DNA of 64,000 bases from Candidatus Jettenia caeni (lineage in GTDB: Bacteria > Planctomycetota > Brocadiia > Brocadiales > Brocadiaceae), in the NCBI GenBank assembly GCA_000296795.1, contig BAFH01000004.1:1116001-1180000 (forward strand). The letters run 5' to 3'. A program made the position numbers and the translations under genes. The notes beneath the pieces were generated by a model. It searched no databases. It was given only the letters and a program-made list of their open reading frames with translations, and had not been told where the DNA came from. Shown here piece after piece: positions 8,761 through 18,105 of this stretch (position 1 is its first letter; every line of letters begins with the position of its first letter).

Positions 8761-9843
8761 ATGATATTCAGACAGTTAAATAAAACATCATGCAAAACCT
8801 ATCTTATCGGCTCTGAAAAAACAAAAGAAGTGATTATAGTAGATCCTATCCTAAACCAGATAAAAGAATATATATCCCTTATTAAAAACGAGGGATTAAA
8901 ACTAACACATGTACTGGATACCCATACACATGCCGACCATATTTCAGGCGCTGGCTCATTGGCAAATCAGATGGGCGCTGTATATGCTATGAACCAAAAC
9001 TCACCTGTCCGCTGTGTGACTTCTTACATTCCAGATGGATTTGATTGCCATCTAAACGATATACCCGTAAAAGTTATGCACACACCTGGTCACACCAAAG
9101 ATAGCATGTGCCTTATATTTCCAGATCGTATTTTAACAGGAGATACATTATTCTTAGACGATGGCGGAGCAGGACGTACTGATTTACCAGGCGGTGATCC
9201 TGCTGAACACTGGGAATCCCTCCAAAAGATTATGAGATTACCTGATCATTTAATTGTCTACCCAGCCCATGAATACCGGGGACGGGAGCCGTCAAGCCTG
9301 GGTGAACAAAAGAAAAATAATCCCAATTTACAACCTCGCACAAAAGATGAGTACATCAAGTGGCTCACCGATATGAAACCAGGACCTGCCGAATGGATGA
9401 AAGACGTACTTAAGGCTAACTATGCCTGCGCCAGTGATCCCAAAGCGGCATGGATTCCGGCAGACACACCAGCCTGCGAGATTAAGGGCACAGGATCTCC
9501 GGAAGTGAATGAACAGCCGGTCCCGACAATCCCGGCAGCAGAAGTGAAACGCCGTGTAGCGGCGAATCAGCTCGATGATACAATTATTTTGGATGTTCGG
9601 GAACCATCAGAACTTACGGGTAAATTAGGGGCCATTAAAGGTGCTCTTAATATTCCTGTCGACCAAATAATGCAAAGATTAACAGAGTTAGAAAAATTGA
9701 AGACAAAAGAAATTATTATGGTGTGCCAAAGTGGAGGTCGCGCCAACACTGCTGCCACCATCTTATTAAAGAAGGGATTCAAGAAGGTTTTCAACATGAG
9801 TGGTGGCATGACGGCCTACCGGCAGGCAGAAAAGACAGAGTAG
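8761..9843 (+). CDS. persulfide dioxygenase-rhodanese fusion (ETHE1-like MBL fold plus rhodanese)
   Basis: A 360-residue protein. Residues 1-180 are a metallo-beta-lactamase fold of ETHE1 type with THTHADH (His55, His57, Asp59, His60), His111, Asp128 and His170, the iron ligands of persulfide dioxygenases. Residues about 255-355 are a rhodanese domain with active-site loop CQSGGRA (Cys322). The family oxidises glutathione or other persulfides to sulfite; the rhodanese moves sulfane sulfur. I chose ATG 8761 because GAGGA lies about 8 bases upstream and ETHE1 proteins begin MIFRQL-like; a longer frame opens at 8650. A TSUP exporter nearby could handle sulfite. Confidence 0.88.
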   Translation: MIFRQLNKTSCKTYLIGSEKTKEVIIVDPILNQIKEYISLIKNEGLKLTHVLDTHTHADHISGAGSLANQMGAVYAMNQNSPVRCVTSYIPDGFDCHLNDIPVKVMHTPGHTKDSMCLIFPDRILTGDTLFLDDGGAGRTDLPGGDPAEHWESLQKIMRLPDHLIVYPAHEYRGREPSSLGEQKKNNPNLQPRTKDEYIKWLTDMKPGPAEWMKDVLKANYACASDPKAAWIPADTPACEIKGTGSPEVNEQPVPTIPAAEVKRRVAANQLDDTIILDVREPSELTGKLGAIKGALNIPVDQIMQRLTELEKLKTKEIIMVCQSGGRANTAATILLKKGFKKVFNMSGGMTAYRQAEKTE

Positions 9844-9958
9844 ACCTTTTGCATATCATGTAATCACAAAGGCCGTGGAGACAAAAGATCGTTAATATGA
9901 TTATTGAAGCAATTGCACAGTAATAATACCGTCAGAAAGCTAAAAATGGTTGAAAATT

Positions 9959-10222
9959 TTATGGTATTGCTATCGGAAGCTGAGTAATTCGGAAGTGATG
10001 GTGTGATCCTGCAGAGGTTGCTTCAGCCGCATCCAGCACCCGCTTAAGGGAAGTTCTGCCCGGACTATCGATGTCTAAAAAACGATAACCATCCCATGTT
10101 GCCGTTCCGTACATTCGAATACGTCCCTCCTTCACAAATTCTTCAAGTACATCAAATGCCAGAGAAAGTCTGTGGTAAAATTCATCTTGATCCAGTCCAA
10201 AGGTTTTTACTGGGGAGATTCA
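9959..10222 (-). pseudogene. aldo/keto reductase fragment
   Basis: The minus strand reads openly from just after a TGA (about 10222) to a TAA at 9959-9961 without a usable start. The translation includes LEEFVKEGRIRMYGTATWDG and HHHFRITQLPIAIP, which match the middle of aldo/keto reductases (LEE...VREGKIRYYGxATWxG and HHFRFIQLPFN). The N-terminal TIM-barrel strands with the catalytic Tyr and the C-terminal part are absent. It is therefore a decayed remnant of about 86 codons lying between the dioxygenase and the TSUP gene. The family match is from memory of the motif. Confidence 0.7.
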
Positions 10223-10256
10223 TGTAACCTCCTCAAAAATCAATCACCTTTTTCAT

Positions 10257-11027
10257 CTACCGGGCAACAAGAAGCTTCACTACCATTGCAACAACACACA
10301 TAGTAAGTATCATCCTGATAAACCGTTCACCCTTGCTTACAGCAAAATGACTGCCAACCAAGGCCCCCAGACCATTACCCATCGCTAAAATTAAACCTAT
10401 CGTCCAATATATCTTGTTATGAGCTACAAATACAAGGAGCGAAAACATCGCATTGATGCCGGCAATAAACACCTTGTGACTATTCGTCTTTACCAGATTT
10501 AGTCTACCAAGTATATTGAGAGCCATAATAATGAGGAAACCAACACCCGCCTGAATAAACCCGCCATAAACTCCAGCGAAGAATAAGGAAACCATAATGA
10601 CTGTGCGCCGTTTCCAACTTAGCTTAGATATATCCTCATGAGAGTAAGCATTGCCGTTCTTCCTCTGAATTGGGTTCCAGAGAATAAGTCCGAGAATGAG
10701 TATCATAACGACAGCCAATGTTCTTTTGAAGAACACATCGGGTATTCCTACAGCCAGTTGGGCGCCAATAACAGCCCCTATCAGGGGAGGACCTGACAAT
10801 ATAAGGCTTGTCTTAAAATCCGAGACACCCTTTCTCCGAAAGCCGGCAACTGCGAATACACTCTGAACGGTAATTGCCAGGCGGTTAGTTCCATTCGCCA
10901 CGGCTGCCGGTAAACCAAGAAAGATAAGCATCGGCAGGGTAAGAAGTGAACCACCACCTGCAAGTGTATTCATAAATCCCGCTGTTACACCTACAACAAA
11001 GATAACAAAAAATTGCCATATTTCCAT
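10257..11027 (-). CDS. TSUP family (TauE/SafE) anion exporter
   Basis: A 256-residue integral membrane protein with about eight hydrophobic segments. Two related halves carry the Gly-rich signatures NTLAGGGSLLTLPMLIFLG near the N-terminus and GVYGGFIQAGVGFLIIMAL in the middle, typical of TauE/SafE transporters. Members export sulfite, sulfoacetate or other small sulfur-containing or organic anions. It follows the flavoprotein gene by 15 bp, probably in one transcript. The persulfide dioxygenase on the other side makes sulfite a plausible substrate, which is inference only. Confidence 0.88.
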   Translation of the reverse strand: MEIWQFFVIFVVGVTAGFMNTLAGGGSLLTLPMLIFLGLPAAVANGTNRLAITVQSVFAVAGFRRKGVSDFKTSLILSGPPLIGAVIGAQLAVGIPDVFFKRTLAVVMILILGLILWNPIQRKNGNAYSHEDISKLSWKRRTVIMVSLFFAGVYGGFIQAGVGFLIIMALNILGRLNLVKTNSHKVFIAGINAMFSLLVFVAHNKIYWTIGLILAMGNGLGALVGSHFAVSKGERFIRMILTMCVVAMVVKLLVAR

Positions 11028-11042
11028 GTAAATTCAGCATCC

Positions 11043-12092
11043 TTATAATGGCATCAGCTCTCTACCTGCTATTTTAGAACCTAGCTTCCACGATGCTTTC
11101 GTCTGCCTTCTTTCCACTTTTGTTAGCTCAGTATAGAGTCCAAGAGCATCAATTCCTGATGTAAAACTCTTGCTTATTGCCTCGGCTGCAAGCAGGCCTG
11201 TAGATAGTGCACAAGAAATTCCCTCGCCAAAGGCATTTAAGAAGCCGGCAGCTTCCCCGACAAGCAGGATATTTCCCTTTCCCAGATAAAAATTACCTGT
11301 CGTACACATATCATTACCCAGACAACTCGCTTCCCGTACCAGATTTTTCAGCGTTAGACCAAACCTGTCTTTCAGCATTTCAGAATATTTCCGAAGGTAA
11401 GGATCTATCTTACCACCTTTTCTCACTGCAGTGCCAAAGACTTGTAAACCATTTTTTACATTATACCATGCATACACATCGCCATACTGTGAGTCCAGAA
11501 AACCATGATAAAAGTAAGGATCTAAATCAGAAGTACCCTCATAATAATTCTGATACGCAATAAACCATTTTAAGCCTTTTTCAAACTCTGGTTCAAGTCC
11601 AGCCCTGATCACAGACTTACTGCCTTCTGCACTTATTACATACCCGCACGTAATAGGTATCAGTTCATGACTGATTGTATCGTAGCACTCCAGGATTACA
11701 GAATTACCCAAATCCTTAAATCCTTTTAAACAACAGCAATCCCTGACTTCTGCCCCTGAATTTTTAATCAACCAAGAATCATAGTCTGAACGCCATACGT
11801 TTGGTGCGCCATTACCGTCCTTGTGGAATGGCCAATCTGAGAAATTTTTACTATCAGTCCAGAATCTGACACCCTTTAAAAGGTTTGGTGTAACGTATAC
11901 TGATTCAGGGATTTTACCAAAATATCTTTCCATTATATCCTGTGATTTTTTAAAAATAATACCCGAACATATCTTATATCTGGGAAGTTTCTTTTTATCT
12001 ATCACAAGCACCTTGAATCCTTCATTTACTAAACCTCTGGCTGAAGCTGCGCCGGAAGGACCGGCGCCAACAATGACAACATCATATTTCAT
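11043..12092 (-). CDS. geranylgeranyl reductase family FAD-dependent oxidoreductase
   Basis: A 349-residue flavoprotein. The N-terminal dinucleotide-binding motif is VVIVGAGPSGAASARGL, followed by the acidic end of the second strand (VIDKKKLPRYKICSG). The second FAD motif, LLVGEAAGFLNAFGEGISCA, lies near residue 285. This architecture is that of geranylgeranyl reductase-like enzymes, which saturate isoprenoid chains of lipids or quinones, and of related halogenase-like oxidoreductases. The substrate cannot be read from sequence. It precedes the TSUP exporter by 15 bp. Confidence 0.82.
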   Translation of the reverse strand: MKYDVVIVGAGPSGAASARGLVNEGFKVLVIDKKKLPRYKICSGIIFKKSQDIMERYFGKIPESVYVTPNLLKGVRFWTDSKNFSDWPFHKDGNGAPNVWRSDYDSWLIKNSGAEVRDCCCLKGFKDLGNSVILECYDTISHELIPITCGYVISAEGSKSVIRAGLEPEFEKGLKWFIAYQNYYEGTSDLDPYFYHGFLDSQYGDVYAWYNVKNGLQVFGTAVRKGGKIDPYLRKYSEMLKDRFGLTLKNLVREASCLGNDMCTTGNFYLGKGNILLVGEAAGFLNAFGEGISCALSTGLLAAEAISKSFTSGIDALGLYTELTKVERRQTKASWKLGSKIAGRELMPL

Positions 12093-12438
12093 CTACCAGT
12101 AACTCCTAAAATTGTTTTTAAGACGTATGATAACCCTTGCTAAATCGTTTAACATCTGATACATTGGTACGTAATCTAACAGGCGCAGTTCTTTTTTTTA
12201 TATTAGTATTCTCTCAATTCTTAAGCTAAAGTCAATGCGCTTTTTCTCACTATTCAAATACATAACCTTAAGTTTTAAGAAATAAAAATTTACATTGATA
12301 AACAATAAGAGGTATGCTCGTTTGAGGTGTTATCGTATTATCTTTTAAATTTATTCTTAGAAAAAAGTTTTATCCTGCCACGGTCATTACTTACATAAGA
12401 AATACAGAAAGAGTACTTCCGTTGCTGCTTGCTGTACT
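12093..12438. other. divergent intergenic region
   Basis: This AT-rich region separates the minus-strand flavoprotein and the plus-strand glycosyltransferase. I found no ORF, RNA gene or clear repeat in it. It presumably holds the two divergent promoters. Confidence 0.5.
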
Positions 12439-13953
12439 ATGAATACAATACTTTTAACCCTACTTATAATCTTTTACTTTCCGGCTGCATTATGGCTGTT
12501 TCTCTACGGTATGAATAATTATTACATGATCTACCTTTTTTTAAGGAAAGTGAAGAAAGAATCATTCCAAAATAAAGAATTCCTGAAAAGATTTTGGCTA
12601 ACGAATAAAGATACATTGCCAAAAGTTACCACACAATTACCAGTCTATAATGAAAGATACGTAGTAGAACGTTTAATTCACGCAGTTGTGAATATCCATT
12701 ATCCAAAAGAACTTCATGAAATACAGGTATTAGATGATTCTCAGGACGAAACAAAGGATATCGTAGCCGCCCTGGTAAAAAAATATAAAGATATGGAATA
12801 TAATATAAAGCATATCTCAAGGGAAAATAGAATAGGCTTTAAGGCCGGCGCTTTAAATACAGGGCTCAAAATGGCAGAAGGAGAGTTCTTAGCAATTTTT
12901 GATGCCGATTTTTTACCTGATAAAGATTTTTTTTATAAGACCATTCCCTTTTTTTATGAAAAAGAAAAAGTTGCTTTGGTTCAGGCGCGATGGGGATATG
13001 TAAACAGAAATTATTCCCTTTTAACCATAGCACAAAGTATCGGTATGGATGGACATTTCATTATCGAACAAGGTGCCAGAACGTGGAATGGACTGTACAT
13101 GAATTTTAATGGAACTGCCGGAATATGGAGGAAAGAAGCCATTATCGATTCAGGCGGATGGCACTATGATACCCTAACGGAAGATTTAGATCTATCATAT
13201 AGGGCGCAATTAAAAGGGTGGAATACAAAATTTATTTTTGATGTTGTCGCTCCTTCAGAAATACCCATCGATGTAAATGCCTATAAATCTCAGCAACACC
13301 GATGGGCAAAAGGTTCAATACAAACTGCTAAAAAAATCTTACCTCAGGTTTTTAAGTCGAAAGATGGATTTATAAAAAAGATGCAGGCATGTATACATCT
13401 CAATCAATATATGGTCCACCCTATGATGATTGTTCTTGCCTTACTCTCTTACCCGTTAATGTTTCTCTTAAAACCAACAAATCGTATATCAGTCTCTTTC
13501 ACTATGAAAATCGTGTGGTGTTTAATACTGTTGGGTACCTTTGCGCCATCATTTCTCTATATAATTTCTCAGAAAGTAAGCTGTAAAGATTGGTTAAAAA
13601 GATGTATTTTTATACCGGCACTTATGATTATAGGATGTGGTATTGCCATCAATAATACCAAAGCAGTAGTTGAAGCGCTCTTAAATATGAAAAGTGATTT
13701 CATCAGAACACCTAAATATGGCGTTATTAAACGGGATAAGATCACGGCAATAAAGAATTATGCATTAGCGGTAAATTTAACTTCTTTTGGTGAAATATTC
13801 CTGGGCATATATTGTCTCGCAGGATTTATACAATATTTAATGAATAAAGAATTTATCTTCGGATACTTCTTACTGATCTGCACTATAGGGTTTTTCTCTA
13901 TAGGCACCCTCTCTTTTATAGAAAATATTAAAAGAAGAAGGGCAATGTATTAG
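12439..13953 (+). CDS. family 2 glycosyltransferase, cellulose-synthase-like
   Basis: A 504-residue processive-type glycosyltransferase. One N-terminal membrane segment (about 3-25) precedes the catalytic domain. Visible motifs are LDDSQDETKD (Asp99/Asp100), the DxD pair Asp155/Asp157, the catalytic TED at 247-249, and QQHRW at 285-289, the QxxRW signature of polysaccharide synthases. About four further membrane segments lie at the C-terminus. The enzyme should extend a beta-linked polysaccharide such as a glucan or mannan at the inner membrane. No PilZ domain or BcsB-like partner is nearby, so cellulose itself is not indicated. The next gene begins 47 bp downstream. Confidence 0.88.
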   Translation: MNTILLTLLIIFYFPAALWLFLYGMNNYYMIYLFLRKVKKESFQNKEFLKRFWLTNKDTLPKVTTQLPVYNERYVVERLIHAVVNIHYPKELHEIQVLDDSQDETKDIVAALVKKYKDMEYNIKHISRENRIGFKAGALNTGLKMAEGEFLAIFDADFLPDKDFFYKTIPFFYEKEKVALVQARWGYVNRNYSLLTIAQSIGMDGHFIIEQGARTWNGLYMNFNGTAGIWRKEAIIDSGGWHYDTLTEDLDLSYRAQLKGWNTKFIFDVVAPSEIPIDVNAYKSQQHRWAKGSIQTAKKILPQVFKSKDGFIKKMQACIHLNQYMVHPMMIVLALLSYPLMFLLKPTNRISVSFTMKIVWCLILLGTFAPSFLYIISQKVSCKDWLKRCIFIPALMIIGCGIAINNTKAVVEALLNMKSDFIRTPKYGVIKRDKITAIKNYALAVNLTSFGEIFLGIYCLAGFIQYLMNKEFIFGYFLLICTIGFFSIGTLSFIENIKRRRAMY

Positions 13954-14000
13954 ACAGGCGCAAATCTCCTTCCATCCTCTTCTACAATTCAATTAAGCAA

Positions 14001-14837
14001 ATGCCTGCGCACGTATTTACTTACACTTATAAAGATAGCACATACACGCTGTTGAATTTTATAGCCTATAAACTAGCCATATCGAAAAAGAGAGCAAAGC
14101 AACTGCTGGATAAACGACTGGTTTTTGTAAATAAGAGACGAATATGGATCGCCTCTTATCAATTGAACAGAGGAGATGTTGTTGAAGTCCTCACAGAAGA
14201 CACACAACCCGCGCAATCTAAAAAAGGCGTTATCCTGTATCAGGATGATCATTATCTGATTGTCTCAAAACCTCCGGGTATCCTTACAAATGGCGCTGAG
14301 AGCCTTGAGAACAATTTAAAGATATATTTAAAAAATAATCGCATGAGAGCTGTCCATCGGTTAGATAAAGATACTTCTGGCGTCGTTATCTTTGCAATGA
14401 ACAAAGGTGCCTTCGAGCATATGAAAACTTTGTTCAAAGGGAATCTTGTGAAAAAGGTCTACAGGGTTATTGTAAAAGGAAATGTGGGGATACAAAATTT
14501 TACTATAGATACACCCCTACACGGGCAAAAGGCTGTGACACATGTGAAGCTCTTAAAAAGAGGAAGAGACACCTCCTATCTGGAGGTGAATATCGAAACG
14601 GGCAGGACACATCAAATCAGAACCCACCTTGCCTCTGCGGGATATCCCGTCATCGGTGAAATGGAATACAATCGCAAACCAATTAAAAACCCCCTGTTGA
14701 GGCACATCAGAAGACAGATGCTTCATGCCTATCAAATAACGTTCTCTCATCCATACACTCACAAAACGATATCCATAACAGCAGAAATTCCTGATGATTT
14801 TAATCAAAATCTCAAAACCTTTGGCCTTGCAGAATAA
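14001..14837 (+). CDS. RluA family pseudouridine synthase
   Basis: A 278-residue RNA-modifying enzyme. Residues about 15-65 form an S4-like RNA-binding domain. The RluA-class signature HRLDKDTSG (119-127) contains the catalytic Asp122, and GRTHQIRTHLASAGYPVIG near residue 205 is the second class signature. It isomerises uridines in rRNA or tRNA; the exact site (RluC-, RluD- or TruC-like) cannot be assigned from sequence. It follows the glycosyltransferase closely and may be cotranscribed, although the functions look unrelated. Confidence 0.92.
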   Translation: MPAHVFTYTYKDSTYTLLNFIAYKLAISKKRAKQLLDKRLVFVNKRRIWIASYQLNRGDVVEVLTEDTQPAQSKKGVILYQDDHYLIVSKPPGILTNGAESLENNLKIYLKNNRMRAVHRLDKDTSGVVIFAMNKGAFEHMKTLFKGNLVKKVYRVIVKGNVGIQNFTIDTPLHGQKAVTHVKLLKRGRDTSYLEVNIETGRTHQIRTHLASAGYPVIGEMEYNRKPIKNPLLRHIRRQMLHAYQITFSHPYTHKTISITAEIPDDFNQNLKTFGLAE

Positions 14838-14983
14838 AATATTCTGTAGCATATTTCATCATAAAAATGGAGGAAACGAAATCGATTATAGAATCGAACT
14901 GTTGAACAGTGAAGGTTTGACCGTGCCCCCATGCGATTCCATACCTGCAATTCGTCGAGTATTCACTGCCTCGGTCCGTCAGA

Positions 14984-16819
14984 TCAAAAGGCGCTCTCCA
15001 AGGGCTCCAGCGTTATATCATCGAACCAGGCTTTACCGGTCACCAAGCTGCCATAAAAGCCTAGACGGCAGGCGAGTGTGACGATGGGATTCTCGGGACG
15101 GAAGGCAACACAGACTTGTGTCCAGTCGAAACTTCCGGACAGACTTTGGGAAAGAGTGAATCCTCCTATGATCGACACATTGGCCCCAACTGCCGCTTCA
15201 GGTCCGGTGGCAATATCCTGGCCCCGTATCCATCCCCGACACATATAGGTTTTGCCGGAATCGAGATTCGGCACCGTTTGAATCCACCTGGCATCGTTAG
15301 GCGCAGACGCCAAAATACTGACACTTCGTTGACCTTCCTTCGCAACGCTGGTCTCCCAGGTAAAGGTGGCGGCAGAGAATATATAGGCATCAGGCTGCCA
15401 GGCGTCCGGGGTCGGACTGGTACCCTGTTCGAAAGAGGGATTAGACAACACGTTGATTTGCGTCACATCTATTGGCAATACTGTGATGTCGAACACCAAT
15501 CCACCGTTGGCAGCCCATCGCAGGTTGTCGATTTGAAATACGTTCTGGCCACCAAAATACGACCGCAATACAAGCGGTCTGTGCAGGTTAGGGTTCTCCG
15601 GATATAAGAAATCATCCAACTGAGGAACTTCGCCCGGAGCAATGTATCCATCGGCTGCTTCCAATTTGAGCAGAGGTGGGTCTATAGTTTGATTGGAACC
15701 TTCCAGCACATGATAAATGGCAAGTCCGTTATAGGGTGGAGCATTCGAACCGAAACCACTGTCCGGCCGGTGTCGATATTCGATCAGGAAATATTCATAG
15801 GTACGCGGGGTAGAAACACGCACAGCTTTCATACGTTCATCAGCGGACGGCAAATGGATACCGCGCCTGGTCCGGCGGACAACCTTCGGCTTGACCCAGC
15901 CGAGCAAGGTTCGTTCGTACGCGGTAAAATCCTGCGGAGGAAGTGTCCCGCTATTCGACATGATGGTGAGGTAATGGACCGTGTCGTAGCTAATATCGTC
16001 GTATTTCGAATCATACAGATCGGGTATACCAAGGGTGTGAGCAAGTTCATGGTTGAAGTTGCCAGTCTGAGCAGCAACGACGCTACCGCTATTTTGTTTA
16101 TCAGTAAAATTGTTGACACCCGCATTGCGGCTGGTACCACCTTCCCCCAGGTAGTCATAATCCATTCCATTATTCGATGCGATAATCCACATGCTATCGA
16201 CGACACCGTCGCGGTTTGCGTCATAGTCCGCTCTGTTGATCTGCTGCTTGGCAAGAGTGGCTACGGCTTCACGATAATCCCCCTCACTCGGATAGGCATC
16301 GGCCTGAAGGTTGACAGGCAGCGTCACACGAAGGATGTCCCACTGAAATTTCTCCAAGCCCCGGCTGAGCCAAGCCCAGTGCTCTTCCATCTTATGTAAC
16401 TGATCGGAAAGTTCCGCAACATTGTTGATCCCTTCTCCCTGCCAATCTTCCAGGCGGGTATCGGCAAAATCGGCGATTACAGCAAGGCCCTTACGCCGGT
16501 GCAATCGCTTGATCGGAGGACCAGCCAGCATGCGGCTCGTAGCCGCCGATAAGGAATGCCCCGGCTCTGGAGCGGATGCACCGGACACAGTGCCGATAAT
16601 GAGACCATCCTTGCTGCTCGGTACTTGGTGAGCAATTGCTTTATCCGCCACACCTCCATAAATGGCCAGGGCAAGGAAAGGAAAGAATAACGGTAGTGCC
16701 CACCTGGGGAAGCACATTCTCAATTGCATCAGGATGCGGCCGACTTTCGCCGCATCCACGTCCGTTGTTATCAGCTTATACCAACTAAACATCCCGTGTT
16801 GTTCGAATCGTTCGTCCAT
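14984..16819 (-). CDS. secreted M6-type metallopeptidase with C-terminal carbohydrate-binding-like domain
   Basis: A 611-residue protein. An AGGAGG site 8 bases before ATG 16819 supports this start. A hydrophobic segment (about 38-56) acts as signal or anchor, preceded by a long basic N-terminus. Zinc site: HELAHTLGIPDLYD with His257, Glu258, His261 and Asp267, followed by a Met-turn LTIMS (Met287), as in InhA/M6 peptidases. A DYDANRDGVVDSMW loop (about 198-211) looks like a calcium-binding loop. Residues about 460-607 form a CBM-like beta-sandwich (NPSFEQG...WFDDITLEP). It degrades extracellular protein by family knowledge. The gene is clearly richer in G+C than its neighbours. Confidence 0.85.
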   Translation of the reverse strand: MDERFEQHGMFSWYKLITTDVDAAKVGRILMQLRMCFPRWALPLFFPFLALAIYGGVADKAIAHQVPSSKDGLIIGTVSGASAPEPGHSLSAATSRMLAGPPIKRLHRRKGLAVIADFADTRLEDWQGEGINNVAELSDQLHKMEEHWAWLSRGLEKFQWDILRVTLPVNLQADAYPSEGDYREAVATLAKQQINRADYDANRDGVVDSMWIIASNNGMDYDYLGEGGTSRNAGVNNFTDKQNSGSVVAAQTGNFNHELAHTLGIPDLYDSKYDDISYDTVHYLTIMSNSGTLPPQDFTAYERTLLGWVKPKVVRRTRRGIHLPSADERMKAVRVSTPRTYEYFLIEYRHRPDSGFGSNAPPYNGLAIYHVLEGSNQTIDPPLLKLEAADGYIAPGEVPQLDDFLYPENPNLHRPLVLRSYFGGQNVFQIDNLRWAANGGLVFDITVLPIDVTQINVLSNPSFEQGTSPTPDAWQPDAYIFSAATFTWETSVAKEGQRSVSILASAPNDARWIQTVPNLDSGKTYMCRGWIRGQDIATGPEAAVGANVSIIGGFTLSQSLSGSFDWTQVCVAFRPENPIVTLACRLGFYGSLVTGKAWFDDITLEPLESAF

Positions 16820-17099
16820 TGTCTTTTCCTCCTAACGTTGATTAAATTGATCCTCATAATATGCGGAATGTCGGTAATAGATAAATAACCCCTGTTGCCT
16901 GAACCCAGGCGGTAAACCGCCTGAAAGGCCGGAGTATAAGCTGCAGACGGCCTGCTCCGGTGCGAGATTAGGTGCTCTATAAGGATTGCCCAGTACCTGC
17001 CCACCTCTGTCCGTTCTTGCCCTTGGCCTTTTACCCCACAACCGAGGTCACCCCAAGCGGCTGTAACAGACGGAGACTATACCTCTTCAGGCTGTGTTC

Positions 17100-17762
17100 T
17101 TAATCTCTGATAACAACATCGACTTTATCGATCCCCCACGACTCATCCGTAATGTCTTCTTGCAATCCAGACATCCTAAACCGCAGAATTAAAGTGTCAC
17201 CGGTGTAGGGTACCCGGAAGCGTAAACGATAGGTAGAATCTGAGAAATGAGAGGGATTAACGAGAGAATAGTGCAAATTGCCGATACGGTACGTGCCCGT
17301 CAGGGGTAGACTGCCTGGCCAAGGATAACTTTGGCTGCTCTGGGGAGGTTGAATTGGAATTTTGAGGTTGGAGAAACTCGTCGCGAGATGAAATGCTCCA
17401 CTCGTGGTTCCAATACCACTAAATTGGAATGCCTCATCGCCGTCCATTGAGCGAATGACATACACATCAAAGGTGACTTCTGCTACCCCTTCCACTGGGA
17501 CATCGGAAAGCGTCAGTACCACGGTATCGTTGCTCAAACCGTCATTGCTACCCGCACGGCCAAGAAAACGCTGACCTGATGGCGCAGTGTTTATACCAAG
17601 TGAAGTAGTAGGCGAAGTCCATTCAGGTTTGACAGTGGCATTTGAGAAATTATCATGGAAAGAAGTCTCTACCGCGTTTGCATTTGCTGTGGAGATGCAA
17701 AGCACTGCCAGCAGCACGGAGAAATAAATCCTCAATTTATTGATCTTTTTAGATGTACTCAT
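17100..17762 (-). CDS. hypothetical secreted beta-rich protein
   Basis: A 220-residue protein with a signal peptide (Lys-rich start, hydrophobic 11-25, cleavage near ANA). The mature part has alternating hydrophobic and polar residues with many Ser, Thr and Gly, and ends in WGIDKVDVVIRD, which suggests a jelly-roll or lectin-like beta-sandwich. I cannot name the family. It lies between two other secreted proteins on the same strand and shares their elevated G+C. The region 16820-17099 downstream of it holds no gene I can support. Confidence 0.7.
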   Translation of the reverse strand: MSTSKKINKLRIYFSVLLAVLCISTANANAVETSFHDNFSNATVKPEWTSPTTSLGINTAPSGQRFLGRAGSNDGLSNDTVVLTLSDVPVEGVAEVTFDVYVIRSMDGDEAFQFSGIGTTSGAFHLATSFSNLKIPIQPPQSSQSYPWPGSLPLTGTYRIGNLHYSLVNPSHFSDSTYRLRFRVPYTGDTLILRFRMSGLQEDITDESWGIDKVDVVIRD

Positions 17763-18105
17763 AATTTAACGCCCCCCTCCTTTTCTCTATTGATTATTAG
17801 TAGTAAAAGAAACCCTCCTAATGCTGTCTGGTTTCCATCGTTGATCACTATAACTATACAATAATCATTAAAACAGATGTGTCAGATATCGTAGACTTGC
17901 AAAGCAAATACCGTAACATAAATAATACAGAAAGAGATTTTATGCATTATTTACTATGCATTAGATTTTAACCACTTAGGAATACAAAAGAACAACTATA
18001 AATAGCAATAGTTTTATTCAAAATGAGGCATGAAAAACGTGACATAGCGCACAGGTGTGACGGCACACAGTGTGTCACGGCACATTGTATGATCTGCACG
18101 CCTGT
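17763..18105. other. intergenic region with GTGACA-rich imperfect palindrome
   Basis: No gene is seen here. Around 18040-18082 the sequence is dense in GTGAC/GTGTCAC words forming imperfect hairpins. It lies just beyond the stop codon of the phosphatase-like gene on the minus strand, so it may end that transcript. It also lies in the upstream region of the small secreted protein. Confidence 0.4.

Noticed and set aside
15116-16399. Long open frames on the plus strand opposite the M6 peptidase gene
   Set aside because: The minus-strand gene has clear signal, zinc-site and domain motifs; the opposite frames only reflect its G+C-rich codons.
16771-17041. Minus-strand frames of 69-77 codons between the M6 peptidase and the small secreted protein
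   Set aside because: They overlap each other in different frames and show no motif or ribosome-binding site.
18040-18082. CRISPR-like short repeats near GTGAC words
   Set aside because: The words are unevenly spaced and form imperfect hairpins without regular spacers.
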